Assembly (NCBI RefSeq): GCF_000744225.1
Contig: NZ_JQLN01000004.1
Location: 682,001-746,000, forward strand
Origin: Kitasatospora mediocidica KCTC 9733
GTDB taxonomy: Bacteria; Actinomycetota; Actinomycetes; Streptomycetales; Streptomycetaceae
DNA length: 64,000 nt
Direction of reading: 5' to 3'
The position numbers were made by a program, and so were the translations under genes. Below are positions 1 to 8,781 of this stretch, piece after piece. Every line of letters starts with the position of its first letter. Within the stretch, counting starts at the first letter, position 1. A model generated the notes under the pieces. The model did not search any database and was not told where the DNA came from. It was given only the letters and a program-made list of their open reading frames with translations.

Positions 1-627
1 GAGATGGACGGCCCGCGGATGCGCGACCACGCGGTGGCCGACATCGCCAACCGCCAGACCTTCGGCGCGGCCGGTCTGCGGCACTACCTGGGCACCCAGT
101 TCGTGCTGAACAACGGCAAGTTGATCGTCAGCCTGATGGTCACCGTGACGATCCTGGGCAACACCCTGCGGATCTCGGTGACCGGCTACACGCTGGGCCC
201 GGTGCAGGGCACCTTCCACGACAAGCCCAAGCCCAAGGAGATCACCCGGCCCAAGTCGGGCAAGTTCTGGGTGGAGGAGACCGTCCAGCTGCCGCTGATC
301 GACAACGACGAGGTGGTCCGCCAGGCGGTCCGTGCGCCCTTCATGAAGGCGCCCGCGCTGCTCAACTGGCTCGGCGGCACGCTCCCCCTGCCGGAGCCGT
401 TCGGCCTGCGCACCGCCTGGGCCACGGCCCCGTGGAACAGCCGGTTCATGACGGACGACTCGACGAGGATCGCCACCCCGGTGATGAGCGCGGTGCTCGC
501 GGCCACCATCGAGTTCCTGCGCGACCACGACATCGACACCGACCGGTTCAGCAACCGCTCGATGATCCTGAAGTCCGAACTGCAGAGCGTGCGCCCCTTC
601 AAGGCCGACGCCTACGACGCCGACTGA
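1..627 (+). CDS. Hypothetical protein, 3' end of a gene cut by the window edge
   Basis: The reading frame is already open at base 1, so the ATG at base 4 is probably internal and the true start lies outside. About 208 residues are visible. An amphipathic to hydrophobic stretch around residues 40-62 (LIVSLMVTVTILGNTL) is followed by a charged, Lys/Pro-rich segment and an acidic C-terminal third. I do not recognise the family. The gene converges on the HIT gene and shares a strong hairpin with it at 646-674. High third-position GC and a clean stop support a real gene; the function is unknown. Confidence 0.75.
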   Translation, partial: EMDGPRMRDHAVADIANRQTFGAAGLRHYLGTQFVLNNGKLIVSLMVTVTILGNTLRISVTGYTLGPVQGTFHDKPKPKEITRPKSGKFWVEETVQLPLIDNDEVVRQAVRAPFMKAPALLNWLGGTLPLPEPFGLRTAWATAPWNSRFMTDDSTRIATPVMSAVLAATIEFLRDHDIDTDRFSNRSMILKSELQSVRPFKADAYDAD

Positions 628-645
628 CCGGATCGAGCACGACAA

Positions 646-674
646 GGGCCCCGCCGGAATCCGGCGGGGCCCCC
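646..674. terminator. Bidirectional intrinsic terminator
   Basis: A near-perfect inverted repeat (GGGCCCCGCCGG, loop AAT, CCGGCGGGGCCC) lies between two converging genes. There is no T-tract, as usual for high-GC actinobacteria. Confidence 0.75.
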
Positions 675-686
675 GTGCTGCCCGGC

Positions 687-1235
687 TCAGTCCTGCGGCC
701 AGGCCTCGGCCAGCATCTTGCGGGTGTCCGCGAGCAGCTGCGGCAGCACCTTCGTGTGGCCGACCACCGGCATGAAGTTGGTGTCGCCGCCCCAGCGCGG
801 CACCACGTGCTGGTGCAGGTGCGCGGCGATCCCGGCACCGGCCGCCTCGCCCTGGTTCATCCCGATGTTGAAGCCGTGCGCCCCGGAGGCGGCCCGCAGC
901 GCGGTCATCGCCTGCTTGGTGAGAGTGGCGAGTTCGGCCGTCTCGGGCTCGGTGAGCTCGGTGTAGTCGGGCACGTGCCGGTACGGGACGACCATGAGGT
1001 GGCCGCCGTTGTACGGGTACAGGTTGAGCACCGCGAAGACGTGCTCCCCGCGCCGGACGACCAGCCCGTCCTCGTCGCTCAGCGACGGGATCGAGCAGAA
1101 CGGACACCCGTCACCGGGGGCAGGCCCGGTGGGCTTGTTCTCGCCCTGGATGTAGGCCATCCGATGGGGCGTCCACAGGCGCCTGAAGCCGTCCGGCTCC
1201 CCCACGCCCCGCTGCAGTTCCGGCTCACTCGTCAT
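687..1235 (-). CDS. HIT family hydrolase (Ap4A phosphorylase-like)
   Basis: A 182-residue histidine-triad protein expected to hydrolyse or phosphorolyse nucleotidyl bonds such as diadenosine tetraphosphate in the cytoplasm. The triad is explicit near residue 149 (HLHQHVVPRW), and a Cys pair (PFCSI) precedes the core, as in the longer actinobacterial HIT proteins. Two in-frame ATGs are possible, at 1235 and 1247; neither has a strong Shine-Dalgarno, and 1235 (MTSEPELQ) was chosen. It lies directly downstream of thrS on the same strand, and thrS-HIT adjacency is common in actinobacteria. A hairpin at 1274-1306 separates the two, so it may have its own promoter. Confidence 0.94.
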   Translation of the reverse strand: MTSEPELQRGVGEPDGFRRLWTPHRMAYIQGENKPTGPAPGDGCPFCSIPSLSDEDGLVVRRGEHVFAVLNLYPYNGGHLMVVPYRHVPDYTELTEPETAELATLTKQAMTALRAASGAHGFNIGMNQGEAAGAGIAAHLHQHVVPRWGGDTNFMPVVGHTKVLPQLLADTRKMLAEAWPQD

Positions 1236-1273
1236 GGTGATCAGCATATTCGGAGCGGGCCCCGGAGAAACCA

Positions 1274-1306
1274 GTGCGGGGCAGACTCGTCGAGTCCGCC
1301 CCGCAC
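1274..1306 (-). terminator. Terminator downstream of thrS
   Basis: A 33-nt inverted repeat made of GTGCGGGGC and GACTCG arms with complementary right arms, starting 12 bases beyond the thrS stop. Confidence 0.7.
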
Positions 1307-1317
1307 CGATCGTTCGG

Positions 1318-3294
1318 TCAGACCTGGATCCGGCGCTCCACCGCGTCGACGATCTCGGCGATCGCCTCGTCACGCGAGACGCCGTTCTTCTGCTCGCCGT
1401 TGCGGTAGCGGAACGACACCGCGCCCGCTTCGACGTCGTCGTTGCCGGCGATCAGCATGAACGGAACCTTGCTCTTCTGAGCGTTCCTGATCTTCTTCTG
1501 CATCCGCTCGTCCGAGGCGTCCACCTCGACCCGGATCCCACGCTTCTTCAGCTCGGCCGCGACCTCCTGGAGGTACGGCACGTGCTCGTCGGTGATCGGG
1601 ATCCCGACGACGGTGACCGGCGCGAGCCACGGCGGCATGGCGCCGGCGTAGTGCTCCAGGAGCACCGCGAAGAACCGCTCGATCGAGCCGAACAGCGCGC
1701 GGTGGATCATCACCGGGCGCTGGCGGTTGCCGTCCGCACCCTGGAACTCCAGCTCGAAGCGCTGCGGCAGCTGGAAGTCGACCTGGATGGTCGACATCTG
1801 CCAGGTGCGCCCGATGGCGTCCCGGGCCTGCACCGAGATCTTCGGACCGTAGAAGGCCGCGCCCTCCGGGTCCATGGTGAGCTCCAGGCCCTGCTTCTCG
1901 GCCGCGTCGGCCAGCGCCTGGGTGGCCTCGGCCCAGTCCTCGTCCGAGCCGACCGACTTGTTCGGGTCCCGGGTGGAGAGCTCCAGGTAGAAGTCGTTCA
2001 GCCCGTAGTCGCGCAGCAGGTCCAGCACGAAGGTCAGCAGCGAGTCCAGCTCGCCGGCCATCTGGTCCTTGGTGCAGTAGATGTGCGCGTCGTCCTGGGT
2101 GAAGCCGCGGGCACGGGTCAGGCCGTGCACCACGCCGGACTTCTCGTAGCGGTAGACCGTGCCGAACTCGAAGAGCCGCAGCGGGAGTTCGCGGTAGGAG
2201 CGACCCCGGGAGCGGAAGATCAGGTTGTGCATCGGGCAGTTCATCGGCTTGAGGTAGTAGTCGTTCTCGCCGTCGAGCTGCATGGGCGGGTACATCCCGT
2301 CGGCGTACCAGTCCAGGTGACCGGAGAGCTCGAACAGGGTGCCCTTGGTGGCGTGCGGGGTGTAGACGAACTCGTAGCCCGACTCCTCGTGCCGCTTGCG
2401 CGAGTAGTCCTCCATGGCCCGGCGCATCACGCCGCCCTTGGGGTGGAAGACCGCGAGGCCCGAGCCGATCTCCTCCGGGATGGAGAAGAGGTCCAGCTCG
2501 CTGCCGAGCTTGCGGTGGTCGCGCTTGGCGGCCTCGGCCAGGAAGTCCAGGTGCGCCTTGAGCTCGTCCTTGGTCGGCCAGGCGGTCCCGTAGAGACGCT
2601 GCAGCTGCGGGTTCTTCTCGCTGCCGCGCCAGTACGCGGCGGCCGAGCGCATGATCTTGAAGGCCGGGATCATCCGGGTGCTCGGCAGGTGCGGGCCGCG
2701 GCACAGGTCGCCCCAGCACAGCTCGCCGCTCTTCGGGTCCAGATTGTCGTAGATGGTCAGCTCGGCGCCGCCCACCTCGACGTTGGCGCCGTCCTCCGAG
2801 GAGGCCGAACCCTTGAGCCCGATCAGCTCCAGCTTGTACGGCTCGCCGGCCAGCTCGACCCGGGCCGCCTCGTCGGTGACCACTCGGCGGGCGAACTTCT
2901 GCCCGCGCTTGATGATCTCCTGCATCTTCTTCTCGACGGCCTTGAGGTCGTCCGGGTTGAACGGCTTCTCGACGTCGAAGTCGTAGTAGAAGCCGTCCTT
3001 GATCGGCGGACCGATGCCCAGCTTGGCCTCGGGGAAGAGCTCCTGCACGGCCTGCGCCATCACGTGCGCGGTGGAGTGCCGCAGGATGTTCAGACCGTCC
3101 GGGCTGCTGAGCTCGACCGGCTCGACCTCGTCGCCCTCCTGCACCTGGTAGGCCAGGTCCTTGAGCGCGCCCGCCACCCGGGCGGCGATGATCGAGCGGT
3201 CGTCCGCGAAGAGGTCGGCGGCCGTGGTGCCCGTAGTCACCACGCGCTCTTCCCGATCGGGTTCGCGGCTGATGGTTACCCGGACGTCGGTCAC
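1318..3294 (-). CDS. thrS: Threonyl-tRNA synthetase
   Basis: A 658-residue class II aminoacyl-tRNA synthetase that charges tRNA-Thr. The order is an N-terminal TGS domain (about 1-65), the SAD editing domain with the zinc-type HSTAH motif ([10 protein letters not shown], about 75-85), the catalytic core containing KPMNCPMH and a [10 protein letters not shown] segment, and a C-terminal anticodon-binding domain ending near RIQV. The length matches the family. The start is the GTG at 3294, with AGGAG seven bases upstream; longer in-frame extensions upstream are not typical of ThrS. Actinobacterial thrS genes usually lack a T-box, and I see none here. Confidence 0.98.
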   Translation of the reverse strand: MTDVRVTISREPDREERVVTTGTTAADLFADDRSIIAARVAGALKDLAYQVQEGDEVEPVELSSPDGLNILRHSTAHVMAQAVQELFPEAKLGIGPPIKDGFYYDFDVEKPFNPDDLKAVEKKMQEIIKRGQKFARRVVTDEAARVELAGEPYKLELIGLKGSASSEDGANVEVGGAELTIYDNLDPKSGELCWGDLCRGPHLPSTRMIPAFKIMRSAAAYWRGSEKNPQLQRLYGTAWPTKDELKAHLDFLAEAAKRDHRKLGSELDLFSIPEEIGSGLAVFHPKGGVMRRAMEDYSRKRHEESGYEFVYTPHATKGTLFELSGHLDWYADGMYPPMQLDGENDYYLKPMNCPMHNLIFRSRGRSYRELPLRLFEFGTVYRYEKSGVVHGLTRARGFTQDDAHIYCTKDQMAGELDSLLTFVLDLLRDYGLNDFYLELSTRDPNKSVGSDEDWAEATQALADAAEKQGLELTMDPEGAAFYGPKISVQARDAIGRTWQMSTIQVDFQLPQRFELEFQGADGNRQRPVMIHRALFGSIERFFAVLLEHYAGAMPPWLAPVTVVGIPITDEHVPYLQEVAAELKKRGIRVEVDASDERMQKKIRNAQKSKVPFMLIAGNDDVEAGAVSFRYRNGEQKNGVSRDEAIAEIVDAVERRIQV

Positions 3295-3527
3295 CGGTCT
3301 CTCCTGATGGTCTGGCGCACAGCACAGTGCTGTGACGTGACGATGGTACCGAGCCCGCCGCGCCGCCCGCGCACCCATATCCGCCGGTCGTCCGGGCCGT
3401 CGCCGCGGCGGCGGGGTTGAAGGGGTACCTGCCCGGGGTATCACCTGCTCAGAACGGCGCCATGAGCCGGTGCACCGCCAGTCCTCGGCGGTGCACCAGG
3501 CGGGGCCGGGGGACCTGAGGGGTGGTC

Positions 3528-4301
3528 ATGGAGCAACACCACTACTGGCACGAGGGCCCACTCGCCTCCTTCGACACCGAGACCACCGGCGTGGACGTGG
3601 AGAGCGACCGGGTCGTCTCCGCCGCGCTGGTCGTCCAGGCGGCGCCGGGCAGCGCCGCCGAGCGACGAACCTGGCTGGCCGACCCGGGCATCGCGATCCC
3701 GGACGGCGCCCGCGCGGTGCACGGCATCACCGACGAACACGTCCGCGCCTTCGGCCGCCCCCCGCACACCGTGGTCGGCGAGATAGCCCGCGCGCTCGCC
3801 GACCAGGCCCGGGCCGGGGTCCCGGTGGTGGTGATGAACGCCCCGTACGACCTGACGCTGCTCGACCGGGAGTTGCGCCGGCACCGGGAGAGCTCGCTGG
3901 AGGAGTTCCTGGACGGCGCCGCGCTGCTGGTGGTCGACCCGCGGGTGCTGGACAAGCACGTGGACCGCTACCGCCGGGGCCGACGCACCCTCACCGACCT
4001 CTGCGCGCACTACGGCGTCAGTCTGGAGGGCGCGCACGACGCGGCGGCCGACGCCACGGCCTCCCTGGAGCTGGTCCGCGCGATAGGTGCCCGTCACCGG
4101 GCGGCGCTGGGCGGCTTCTCGGCCGCCGAGCTGCACCTGCGGCAGGGGGTCTGGCACGCCGCGCAGGCCCGTGGACTGCAGGACTGGTTCGACCGGTCCG
4201 GCACCCCGGAGCGGGTCGACCGGTCCTGGCCGCTGCGTCCGGTGCGCTGCGCCTGCGGACACCGGCTGACCTCCGGACACAGCTGCGAAGCGGCGGCCTG
4301 A
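3528..4301 (+). CDS. DnaQ-like 3'-5' exonuclease (DEDDh)
   Basis: A 257-residue exonuclease-domain protein. Exo I is FDTETTG (D16, E18), Exo II is NAPYDLTLL near residue 105, and Exo III is HDAAADA near residues 170-176, so all four DEDDh metal ligands and the general-base His are present. A C-terminal tail with CxC and another Cys (RCACGHRLTSGHSC) could bind metal. The ATG at 3528 has AGGGG seven bases upstream; a GTG two codons earlier is the alternative start. It probably acts in repair or RNA/DNA trimming rather than as the Pol III epsilon subunit. It is monocistronic, ending at a perfect hairpin shared with the convergent tRNA. Confidence 0.92.
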   Translation: MEQHHYWHEGPLASFDTETTGVDVESDRVVSAALVVQAAPGSAAERRTWLADPGIAIPDGARAVHGITDEHVRAFGRPPHTVVGEIARALADQARAGVPVVVMNAPYDLTLLDRELRRHRESSLEEFLDGAALLVVDPRVLDKHVDRYRRGRRTLTDLCAHYGVSLEGAHDAAADATASLELVRAIGARHRAALGGFSAAELHLRQGVWHAAQARGLQDWFDRSGTPERVDRSWPLRPVRCACGHRLTSGHSCEAAA

Positions 4302-4315
4302 CGAGCCTGACAACG

Positions 4316-4357
4316 CATCAGGGCCGTTGGTTGGATATCCAACCAACGGCCCTGATG
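4316..4357. terminator. Perfect 42-nt palindromic terminator
   Basis: Both arms match completely around the centre GGATATCC. It lies between the exonuclease gene and the convergent tRNA-Val and can serve both. Confidence 0.85.
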
Positions 4358-4365
4358 TTGTCCGG

Positions 4366-4437
4366 TGGGCGATACTGGGATCGAACCAGTGACCCCTTCG
4401 GTGTGAACGAAGTGCTCTCCCGCTGAGCTAATCGCCC
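4366..4437 (-). tRNA. tRNA-Val(CAC)
   Basis: A 72-nt cloverleaf: acceptor GGGCGAT/ATCGCCC, D arm GCTCAGCGGGAGAGC, anticodon stem CTTCG/CGAAG with loop TTCACAC (anticodon CAC), T loop TTCGATC, discriminator A. The CCA is not encoded. It is identical to the copy at 4672-4743. Confidence 0.97.
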
Positions 4438-4616
4438 GGGCAACGAGATGAACAGTAGCACCGTCCGAGGCGTAGCTCCAAAGCGGTTGGCCGGCGGCCA
4501 CCCGACGGCCCGCCAGCGGGGTTCCGGCAAAGGACCCATGACGTCGCCTCAGTTCCCCGCGACTTCCCGAAGAGTCGATTCCGGTCACTTCCACTCTCGA
4601 TCGGAACACCGAAAAG

Positions 4617-4653
4617 CGTAGGACCCCGGTCAATTACTGACCGGGGTCCTACG
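4617..4653 (-). terminator. Terminator of the upstream tRNA-Val
   Basis: A 16-bp perfect stem (CGTAGGACCCCGGTCA) with a 5-nt loop, beginning 19 bases beyond the 3' end of the tRNA at 4672-4743. The two tRNA copies are therefore probably separate transcription units. Confidence 0.75.
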
Positions 4654-4671
4654 CCTTACTCTGCAATCCGG

Positions 4672-4743
4672 TGGGCGATACTGGGATCGAACCAGTGACC
4701 CCTTCGGTGTGAACGAAGTGCTCTCCCGCTGAGCTAATCGCCC
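4672..4743 (-). tRNA. tRNA-Val(CAC), second copy
   Basis: The 72-nt sequence is identical to the tRNA at 4366-4437: anticodon CAC in loop TTCACAC, discriminator A, no encoded CCA. Confidence 0.97.
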
Positions 4744-5062
4744 GGGTGCAGAGAAAACATTACCGCATCCCGAGGGGTGCTCCGCACACCCCTCCCCCGG
4801 CATCCCCAGAGCGGCCCCCACCAGCCCGGCAGCCACCGCCCGTCACTTTCGGTAACCACTGCGCAGGACGTCAGGACCGTCCCGCCGGACGTCCCGATAT
4901 CGCGTTCGGACCCGCTTCCGGCACTTTGTGCAATGCGCCGGAAGGGTTACCGCCGGGCCCCGAATCGGGACAGAGGGGTTTACATCGGCGCCAGCGGTGG
5001 GATGGTCCGTTCGCCGACGTGCGATTCCCCGAGCGCACACTGAGCGAAAGGCCATGGCGCTT
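4744..5062. other. Intergenic region upstream of ssgB and tRNA-Val
   Basis: 319 bases without a supported gene. It should hold the divergent promoters for the minus-strand tRNA-Val and for ssgB. On the tRNA side the minus strand reads TAATGT about 16 bases before the mature 5' end, a possible -10. On the ssgB side GTTTAC at 4978 and GGGATG at 4999 loosely resemble a stress-sigma (SigH/SigB-type) promoter, but the 17-base spacing is off. Confidence 0.4.
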
Positions 5063-5476
5063 ATGAACACCACGGTCAGCTGCGAGCTGCACCTGCGCCT
5101 CATCGTGTCCAGCGAGTCGTCACTGCCCGTCCCCGCGGGCCTGCGCTACGACACTGCGGACCCCTATGCCGTGCACGCCACGTTCCACACCGGTGCCGAC
5201 GAGACCGTGGAGTGGGTGTTCGCCCGCGACCTCCTCGCGGAGGGGCTGCATCGACCCACCGGTACCGGCGACGTCCGGGTCTGGCCGTCACGTAGCCACG
5301 GACAGGGTGTCGTCTGCATCGCGCTGAGCTCTCCGGAAGGAGAAGCACTGCTGGAAGCCCCGGCCCGGGCGCTTGAGTCGTTCCTCAAGCGCACCGACGC
5401 CGCCGTGCCCCCCGGCACCGAACATCGTCACTTCGATCTGGACCGGGAGCTGTCGCACATCCTTGCCGAGAGCTGA
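5063..5476 (+). CDS. ssgB: Sporulation and cell division protein SsgB
   Basis: A 137-residue SsgA-like protein that recruits FtsZ to future septum sites during sporulation-specific division. The sequence starting MNTTVSCELHLRL and the core ETVEWVFARDLLAEGL match my recollection of the nearly invariant Streptomyces SsgB throughout its length. The ATG at 5063 was chosen because SsgB orthologues begin MNTTV; an ATG at 5054 (MALMNTT) is in frame, and GAAAGG at 5046 is spaced better for 5063. The gene stands alone and ends before a 21-bp stem hairpin. This is the strongest taxonomic marker in the window. Confidence 0.97.
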   Translation: MNTTVSCELHLRLIVSSESSLPVPAGLRYDTADPYAVHATFHTGADETVEWVFARDLLAEGLHRPTGTGDVRVWPSRSHGQGVVCIALSSPEGEALLEAPARALESFLKRTDAAVPPGTEHRHFDLDRELSHILAES

Positions 5477-5603
5477 AGCCCCGGGGGTGCGCCCCCGGTG
5501 GCCCGGTCGACATTCCTGGTGGCTGTCCTACTCGGGGGCACGGCCACAGGCTCATCCGCGTGCTGCGCGGTCTCGGGGCCGGTACTCCACGGCGTTCGAG
5601 TGA

Positions 5604-5657
5604 GAACGCCGAAGGCACCCGGAGTCACATTCGTGGCTCCGGGTGCCTTCGGCGTTC
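5604..5657. terminator. Long hairpin terminator between ssgB and the CGNR gene
   Basis: A 21-bp perfect stem (GAACGCCGAAGGCACCCGG...) with a 12-nt loop, about 130 bases beyond the ssgB stop. Confidence 0.75.
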
Positions 5658-5739
5658 CCGGCGCCGGGCCCGGTAGAGTGCGGCGTTGATGACCGACGCG
5701 GACGGGCCACCGTCCCCGGCGCACGCGAGGAGTTCCCAC

Positions 5740-6321
5740 GTGCTGATCACCCATGACACCGAGTCCGCCCTGGGCACCCTGGTCGAGCTCCTCAACACCT
5801 CCCCCGACGCGGGCGGCTACGAGCAGCTTCCCGACGTCGCCTCGTTGGACGCCCTGGTGGAGCGGCGGGAGATCAGCGAGGTCGACGCGGTCACCGTGGC
5901 CGACCTGGCGGCCGTGCACGCGCTGCGGGCCCGGCTACGGGCGGTGTTCGGCGCGGGGTCCACCGAGGAGGCCGCCGAACTGGTGAACGTGCTGGTGGCC
6001 GACGTCAACGCGACGCCACGCCTGACCGACCACGACGGCCACGGCTGGCACATGCACTACTTCGCCCCGCACGCGGCCCTGGCCGACCATCTCGCGGCCG
6101 AGCTGGGGATGGCCCTGGGGCTCATCCTGATGGCCGGTGAACGGGAGCGGCTGCGCCGCTGTGAGGCCCCGGACTGCGCCCGCGTCTTCGTCGACCTCTC
6201 GCGCAACCGCTCCCGGCGCTACTGCGACAGCCGGACCTGCGGAAACCGGATGCACGTGGCCGCCTACCGGGCCCGCCAGCGCTCGGCGGCCGACGACGCG
6301 ATCCCGCTCGGCGTGCGCTGA
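5740..6321 (+). CDS. CGNR zinc-finger protein (ABATE domain)
   Basis: A 193-residue putative transcriptional regulator. The N-terminal ABATE-type domain (about 1-140) is followed by a C-terminal zinc finger with two CxxxxC-like pairs (CEAPDC and CDSRTC) running straight into the diagnostic GNR, then a basic helix (MHVAAYRARQR) likely to contact DNA. The GTG at 5740 was chosen for its GAGGAG seven bases upstream; an ATG at 5689 would add a proline-rich leader. It is followed 48 bases later by the DsbA-like gene on the same strand. The ligand is unknown. Confidence 0.9.
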   Translation: MLITHDTESALGTLVELLNTSPDAGGYEQLPDVASLDALVERREISEVDAVTVADLAAVHALRARLRAVFGAGSTEEAAELVNVLVADVNATPRLTDHDGHGWHMHYFAPHAALADHLAAELGMALGLILMAGERERLRRCEAPDCARVFVDLSRNRSRRYCDSRTCGNRMHVAAYRARQRSAADDAIPLGVR

Positions 6322-6369
6322 GCCACGCTCGCGCTCGGCCGACGGCTCCCGTGATGGAAGACTGGCCGC

Positions 6370-6858
6370 ATGACCGAAGCCTCTCTCCCCCGTCTGGAGC
6401 TCTGGTGCGAGCTGCAGTGTCCGGACTGCCGCACCTCCCTCGACGACGTCCGTGCCCTGCGTGAGCGCTACGGCGACGCGCTGACGATCGAGTTCCGGCA
6501 CTTCCCGCTCGAGCGGCACAAGCACGCCTACGCGGCCGCCGAGGCGGCCGAGGAGGCCTTCGCCCAGGGCCAGGGCTGGCCCTTCGTGGAGGCGGTGCTG
6601 GCCCGCACCGAGGAGCTGGCCGAGCGCGGCCAGGAGCTGCTGGTCGAGGTGGCCGCCGGGCTGGGCCTGGACACCGAGGAGATCGAACTCGCGCTGGTCG
6701 ACGGCCGGCACACCCTGATCGTCGACGCCGACCAGGCCGAGGGGAAGGCGATCGGCGTGACCGGCACCCCGACGTACGTGGTGGCCGGGCAGCGGCTGGA
6801 CGGCGGGCAGAGCCAGGAGGGGCTGCGCGAGCGGATCGTGGCGCTGCTGGAGGCCTGA
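6370..6858 (+). CDS. DsbA family / thioredoxin-fold oxidoreductase
   Basis: A 162-residue soluble thioredoxin-fold protein with a CPDC active site (C17, C20) and a cis-proline loop (TGTPTYV, about 134-140), as in DsbA and FrnE relatives. There is no signal peptide, so it probably acts in the cytoplasm as a thiol-disulfide oxidoreductase or isomerase. The ATG at 6370 fits conserved N-termini. The gene ends only 10 bases before the snap-back element at 6869. Confidence 0.9.
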   Translation: MTEASLPRLELWCELQCPDCRTSLDDVRALRERYGDALTIEFRHFPLERHKHAYAAAEAAEEAFAQGQGWPFVEAVLARTEELAERGQELLVEVAAGLGLDTEEIELALVDGRHTLIVDADQAEGKAIGVTGTPTYVVAGQRLDGGQSQEGLRERIVALLEA

Positions 6859-6868
6859 GGAGAACTCC

Positions 6869-7035
6869 TAGGCCGTGTCTGACAATTCGCGTCGGATGAG
6901 CCCGCGGCGTTGGGCGCCCGGCTGGGCGTTCCGGCGGATCGTCCTCGTACTGGGTCGTACTTGGATGATCCGCCGGTGCGTCCAGCCGGGATGCCCGGCG
7001 TCGCGGGCCCGGCGGGAATTGTCAGACACGGCCTA
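6869..7035. mobile_element. 167-bp MITE-like snap-back element
   Basis: The ends are perfect 19-bp inverted repeats (TAGGCCGTGTCTGACAATT at 6869 and its complement at 7017-7035). The interior is itself largely palindromic: GCCCGCGGCG pairs with CGTCGCGGGC, CCCGGCTGG with CCAGCCGGG, and CCGGCGGATC with GATCCGCCGG, so the whole unit can fold back. There is no coding capacity. The outermost TA on each side would fit TA-targeting IS630/Tc1-like elements. It sits exactly between the DsbA-like gene and the convergent GNAT gene, and its right end supplies the GNAT stop codon. Confidence 0.7.
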
Positions 7036-7875
7036 AACGAGCGGTTTGGCCAGGATGCGGCTGCTGATCCGGTAGCCGAGCGACTCGTACAACGTGATGG
7101 CGACGGTGTTCGCCGAGTAGACGTTCAGGCCGAGGTCACGGACCCCGGCGGCCAGGCATTCGCGTTCGGCCGCGAGCATCAGCTCGCGGCCGTAGCCGTG
7201 TCCGCGCCGGTCGGCGTCGACCTCGACGGTCATCACCCAGGCCTGCGGCCGGCCGTCGGGCAGGGTGCCGCCTGACAGGTCGACCCAGAGACTGCCCACC
7301 GGCCTTCCCTCGACGACCAGTTGACGCAGCGCCACGCCCGGCGTGGCGGCGCCCTGGGCGAGCAGTTCGGTGTGGTCGGCCTCGCACTTGTCGTACGCCT
7401 GACGGGGGGTCAGCCCGGAGCGGGCCAGGTGTTCGCGGTAGGTGGCCCGGGTGAGCGCCAGCCAGTGCGGGAACTCCTCCGCACCGATCCGACGTATCGT
7501 CAGATCCGGTGTGGTGGCCGGTGGTTGGCCGAGCTCCTTGGCGAGCTTGCGGTTGGTCTCGAGGTAGCCGAGCGAGTCGGCCAGCGCGAGCGCGGCCGCG
7601 GCGTCGGCGGGGACGGAGAGCTCGATCCGCACGCAGCCCCACTGACGCAGCGCCTCCTCGGCGGCGAGCGCCGCGACCGTGCCCCGGCCGCGCCGCCGTT
7701 GCGGCGCGATGATCTCCAGCTCTGCGATCCGCCCGATCCAGCCGGTGCCCAGCGGGTGCGAGCTGGTGCACACGGTGCCCACCGGACGACCGTTGGCGCA
7801 GACCTGCCAGCGGCGGCTGCGGCCGCCGCCCGGGAGGGACTGCTCGGGGCCGGCAGGGCGCAGCGTGGTGGTCAT
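7033..7875 (-). CDS. Tandem GNAT N-acetyltransferase
   Basis: 280 residues with two GNAT folds. The N-terminal copy (about 1-130) has the acetyl-CoA loop region RRRGRGTVAAL; the C-terminal copy (about 135-280) has RRGHGYGRELM and an NVYSANTVAITLYESLGY motif. This is the mycothiol synthase-like or aminoglycoside-type double-GNAT layout, but the substrate cannot be read from sequence. The TAG stop is formed by the terminal bases of the snap-back element at 6869-7035, so the native C-terminus may have been altered by that insertion. Confidence 0.9.
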   Translation of the reverse strand: MTTTLRPAGPEQSLPGGGRSRRWQVCANGRPVGTVCTSSHPLGTGWIGRIAELEIIAPQRRRGRGTVAALAAEEALRQWGCVRIELSVPADAAAALALADSLGYLETNRKLAKELGQPPATTPDLTIRRIGAEEFPHWLALTRATYREHLARSGLTPRQAYDKCEADHTELLAQGAATPGVALRQLVVEGRPVGSLWVDLSGGTLPDGRPQAWVMTVEVDADRRGHGYGRELMLAAERECLAAGVRDLGLNVYSANTVAITLYESLGYRISSRILAKPLV

Positions 7876-7924
7876 GGCAGCCTTCCTACCCGTCCGCGTG
7901 CCCGTCTAACGGGGTGTGCCGCTC

Positions 7925-8740
7925 TCACGGGTCCAGGTCGTCGGCGGCGCGGGCGGCGAAGTGCGCCATCGCCTTGGCGGTGACCGGGCCGGGTGCGGGC
8001 AGGTCGTGGTCGTCGATCCGGTGGACGGCCTGGACGTCGCGCAGGCTCGACGTGAGGAAGACCTCGTCGGCCTCGCGCAGGATCGAGTACGGCAGGTCGA
8101 CCTCCCGTGCCCCGCACCAGTCGGCGACCAGGTCCCGGGTGATGCCGGCCAGGCAGCCGGAGCCGAGCGGCGGGGTGAGCAGCTCACCGTCCACCACCAC
8201 GAAGACGTTGGAGCCGGTGCCCTCGCAGAGCCGGCCGGCGGTGTTGGCGAGCACCGCCTCGGAGGCGCCGTGGCGGTGGGCGTAGGCGAGCGCGACCACG
8301 TTCTCGGCGTAGGAGGTGGTCTTCAGGCCGGCCACCGCGCTGTGCTCGTTGCGGGCCCACGGGACGGTGGCGACGGCGGTGCTGTCGGGACGCTCGGCGG
8401 CGGTGCCGAGCGCGACCACCAGGGTGGGCGGGGTGTCGCTGCGCTCCGAGCCGAGCGGGGCGAGGCCGCCGGTGTAGGTGATCCGCAGCCGGCCACGCGG
8501 CATCGGGTTGGCGGCGAGCACGGCGGCGCAGCCGGCCCGGACCTCGCCGAGGTCCGGCGCCGGCAGGCCCAGGCCGGTGGCGGAGCGGACCAGGCGGTCG
8601 AGGTGGCGGGTGAGCGCGAACGGGCGGCCGGCCACGCTCTTGACCGTCTCGAACACGCCGTCGCCGACGGTCAGTCCGTGGTCGAGGACGGAGATCTCGG
8701 CGCGGTGCTCCTCGACCAGCGATCCGTTCAGCCAGATCAT
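7925..8740 (-). CDS. pabC: Aminodeoxychorismate lyase (class IV aminotransferase)
   Basis: A 271-residue PLP enzyme of fold type IV that would release pyruvate from 4-amino-4-deoxychorismate to give p-aminobenzoate for folate. Family features include the N-terminal GDGVFETVK motif, the PLP lysine within LKTTSYAENV, and EGTGSNVF near the C-terminus. The ATG at 8740 has GGAGGA eight bases upstream; longer frames upstream run through pabB. It lies 41 bases downstream of pabB on the same strand. A branched-chain or D-amino acid aminotransferase is the main alternative, but the pabB neighbour argues for PabC. Confidence 0.9.
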   Translation of the reverse strand: MIWLNGSLVEEHRAEISVLDHGLTVGDGVFETVKSVAGRPFALTRHLDRLVRSATGLGLPAPDLGEVRAGCAAVLAANPMPRGRLRITYTGGLAPLGSERSDTPPTLVVALGTAAERPDSTAVATVPWARNEHSAVAGLKTTSYAENVVALAYAHRHGASEAVLANTAGRLCEGTGSNVFVVVDGELLTPPLGSGCLAGITRDLVADWCGAREVDLPYSILREADEVFLTSSLRDVQAVHRIDDHDLPAPGPVTAKAMAHFAARAADDLDP

Positions 8741-8781
8741 CGGATGTTCCTCCAGAAGACGCGGGCACGGAGTGGACGGCT

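Noticed and set aside
1234..3420. Long plus-strand open frame opposite thrS
   Set aside because: It is a shadow of thrS; the reverse strand encodes every ThrS motif.
3295..3444. N-terminal extension of thrS
   Set aside because: The extra residues are Arg/Pro-rich, and a strong AGGAG marks the GTG at 3294.
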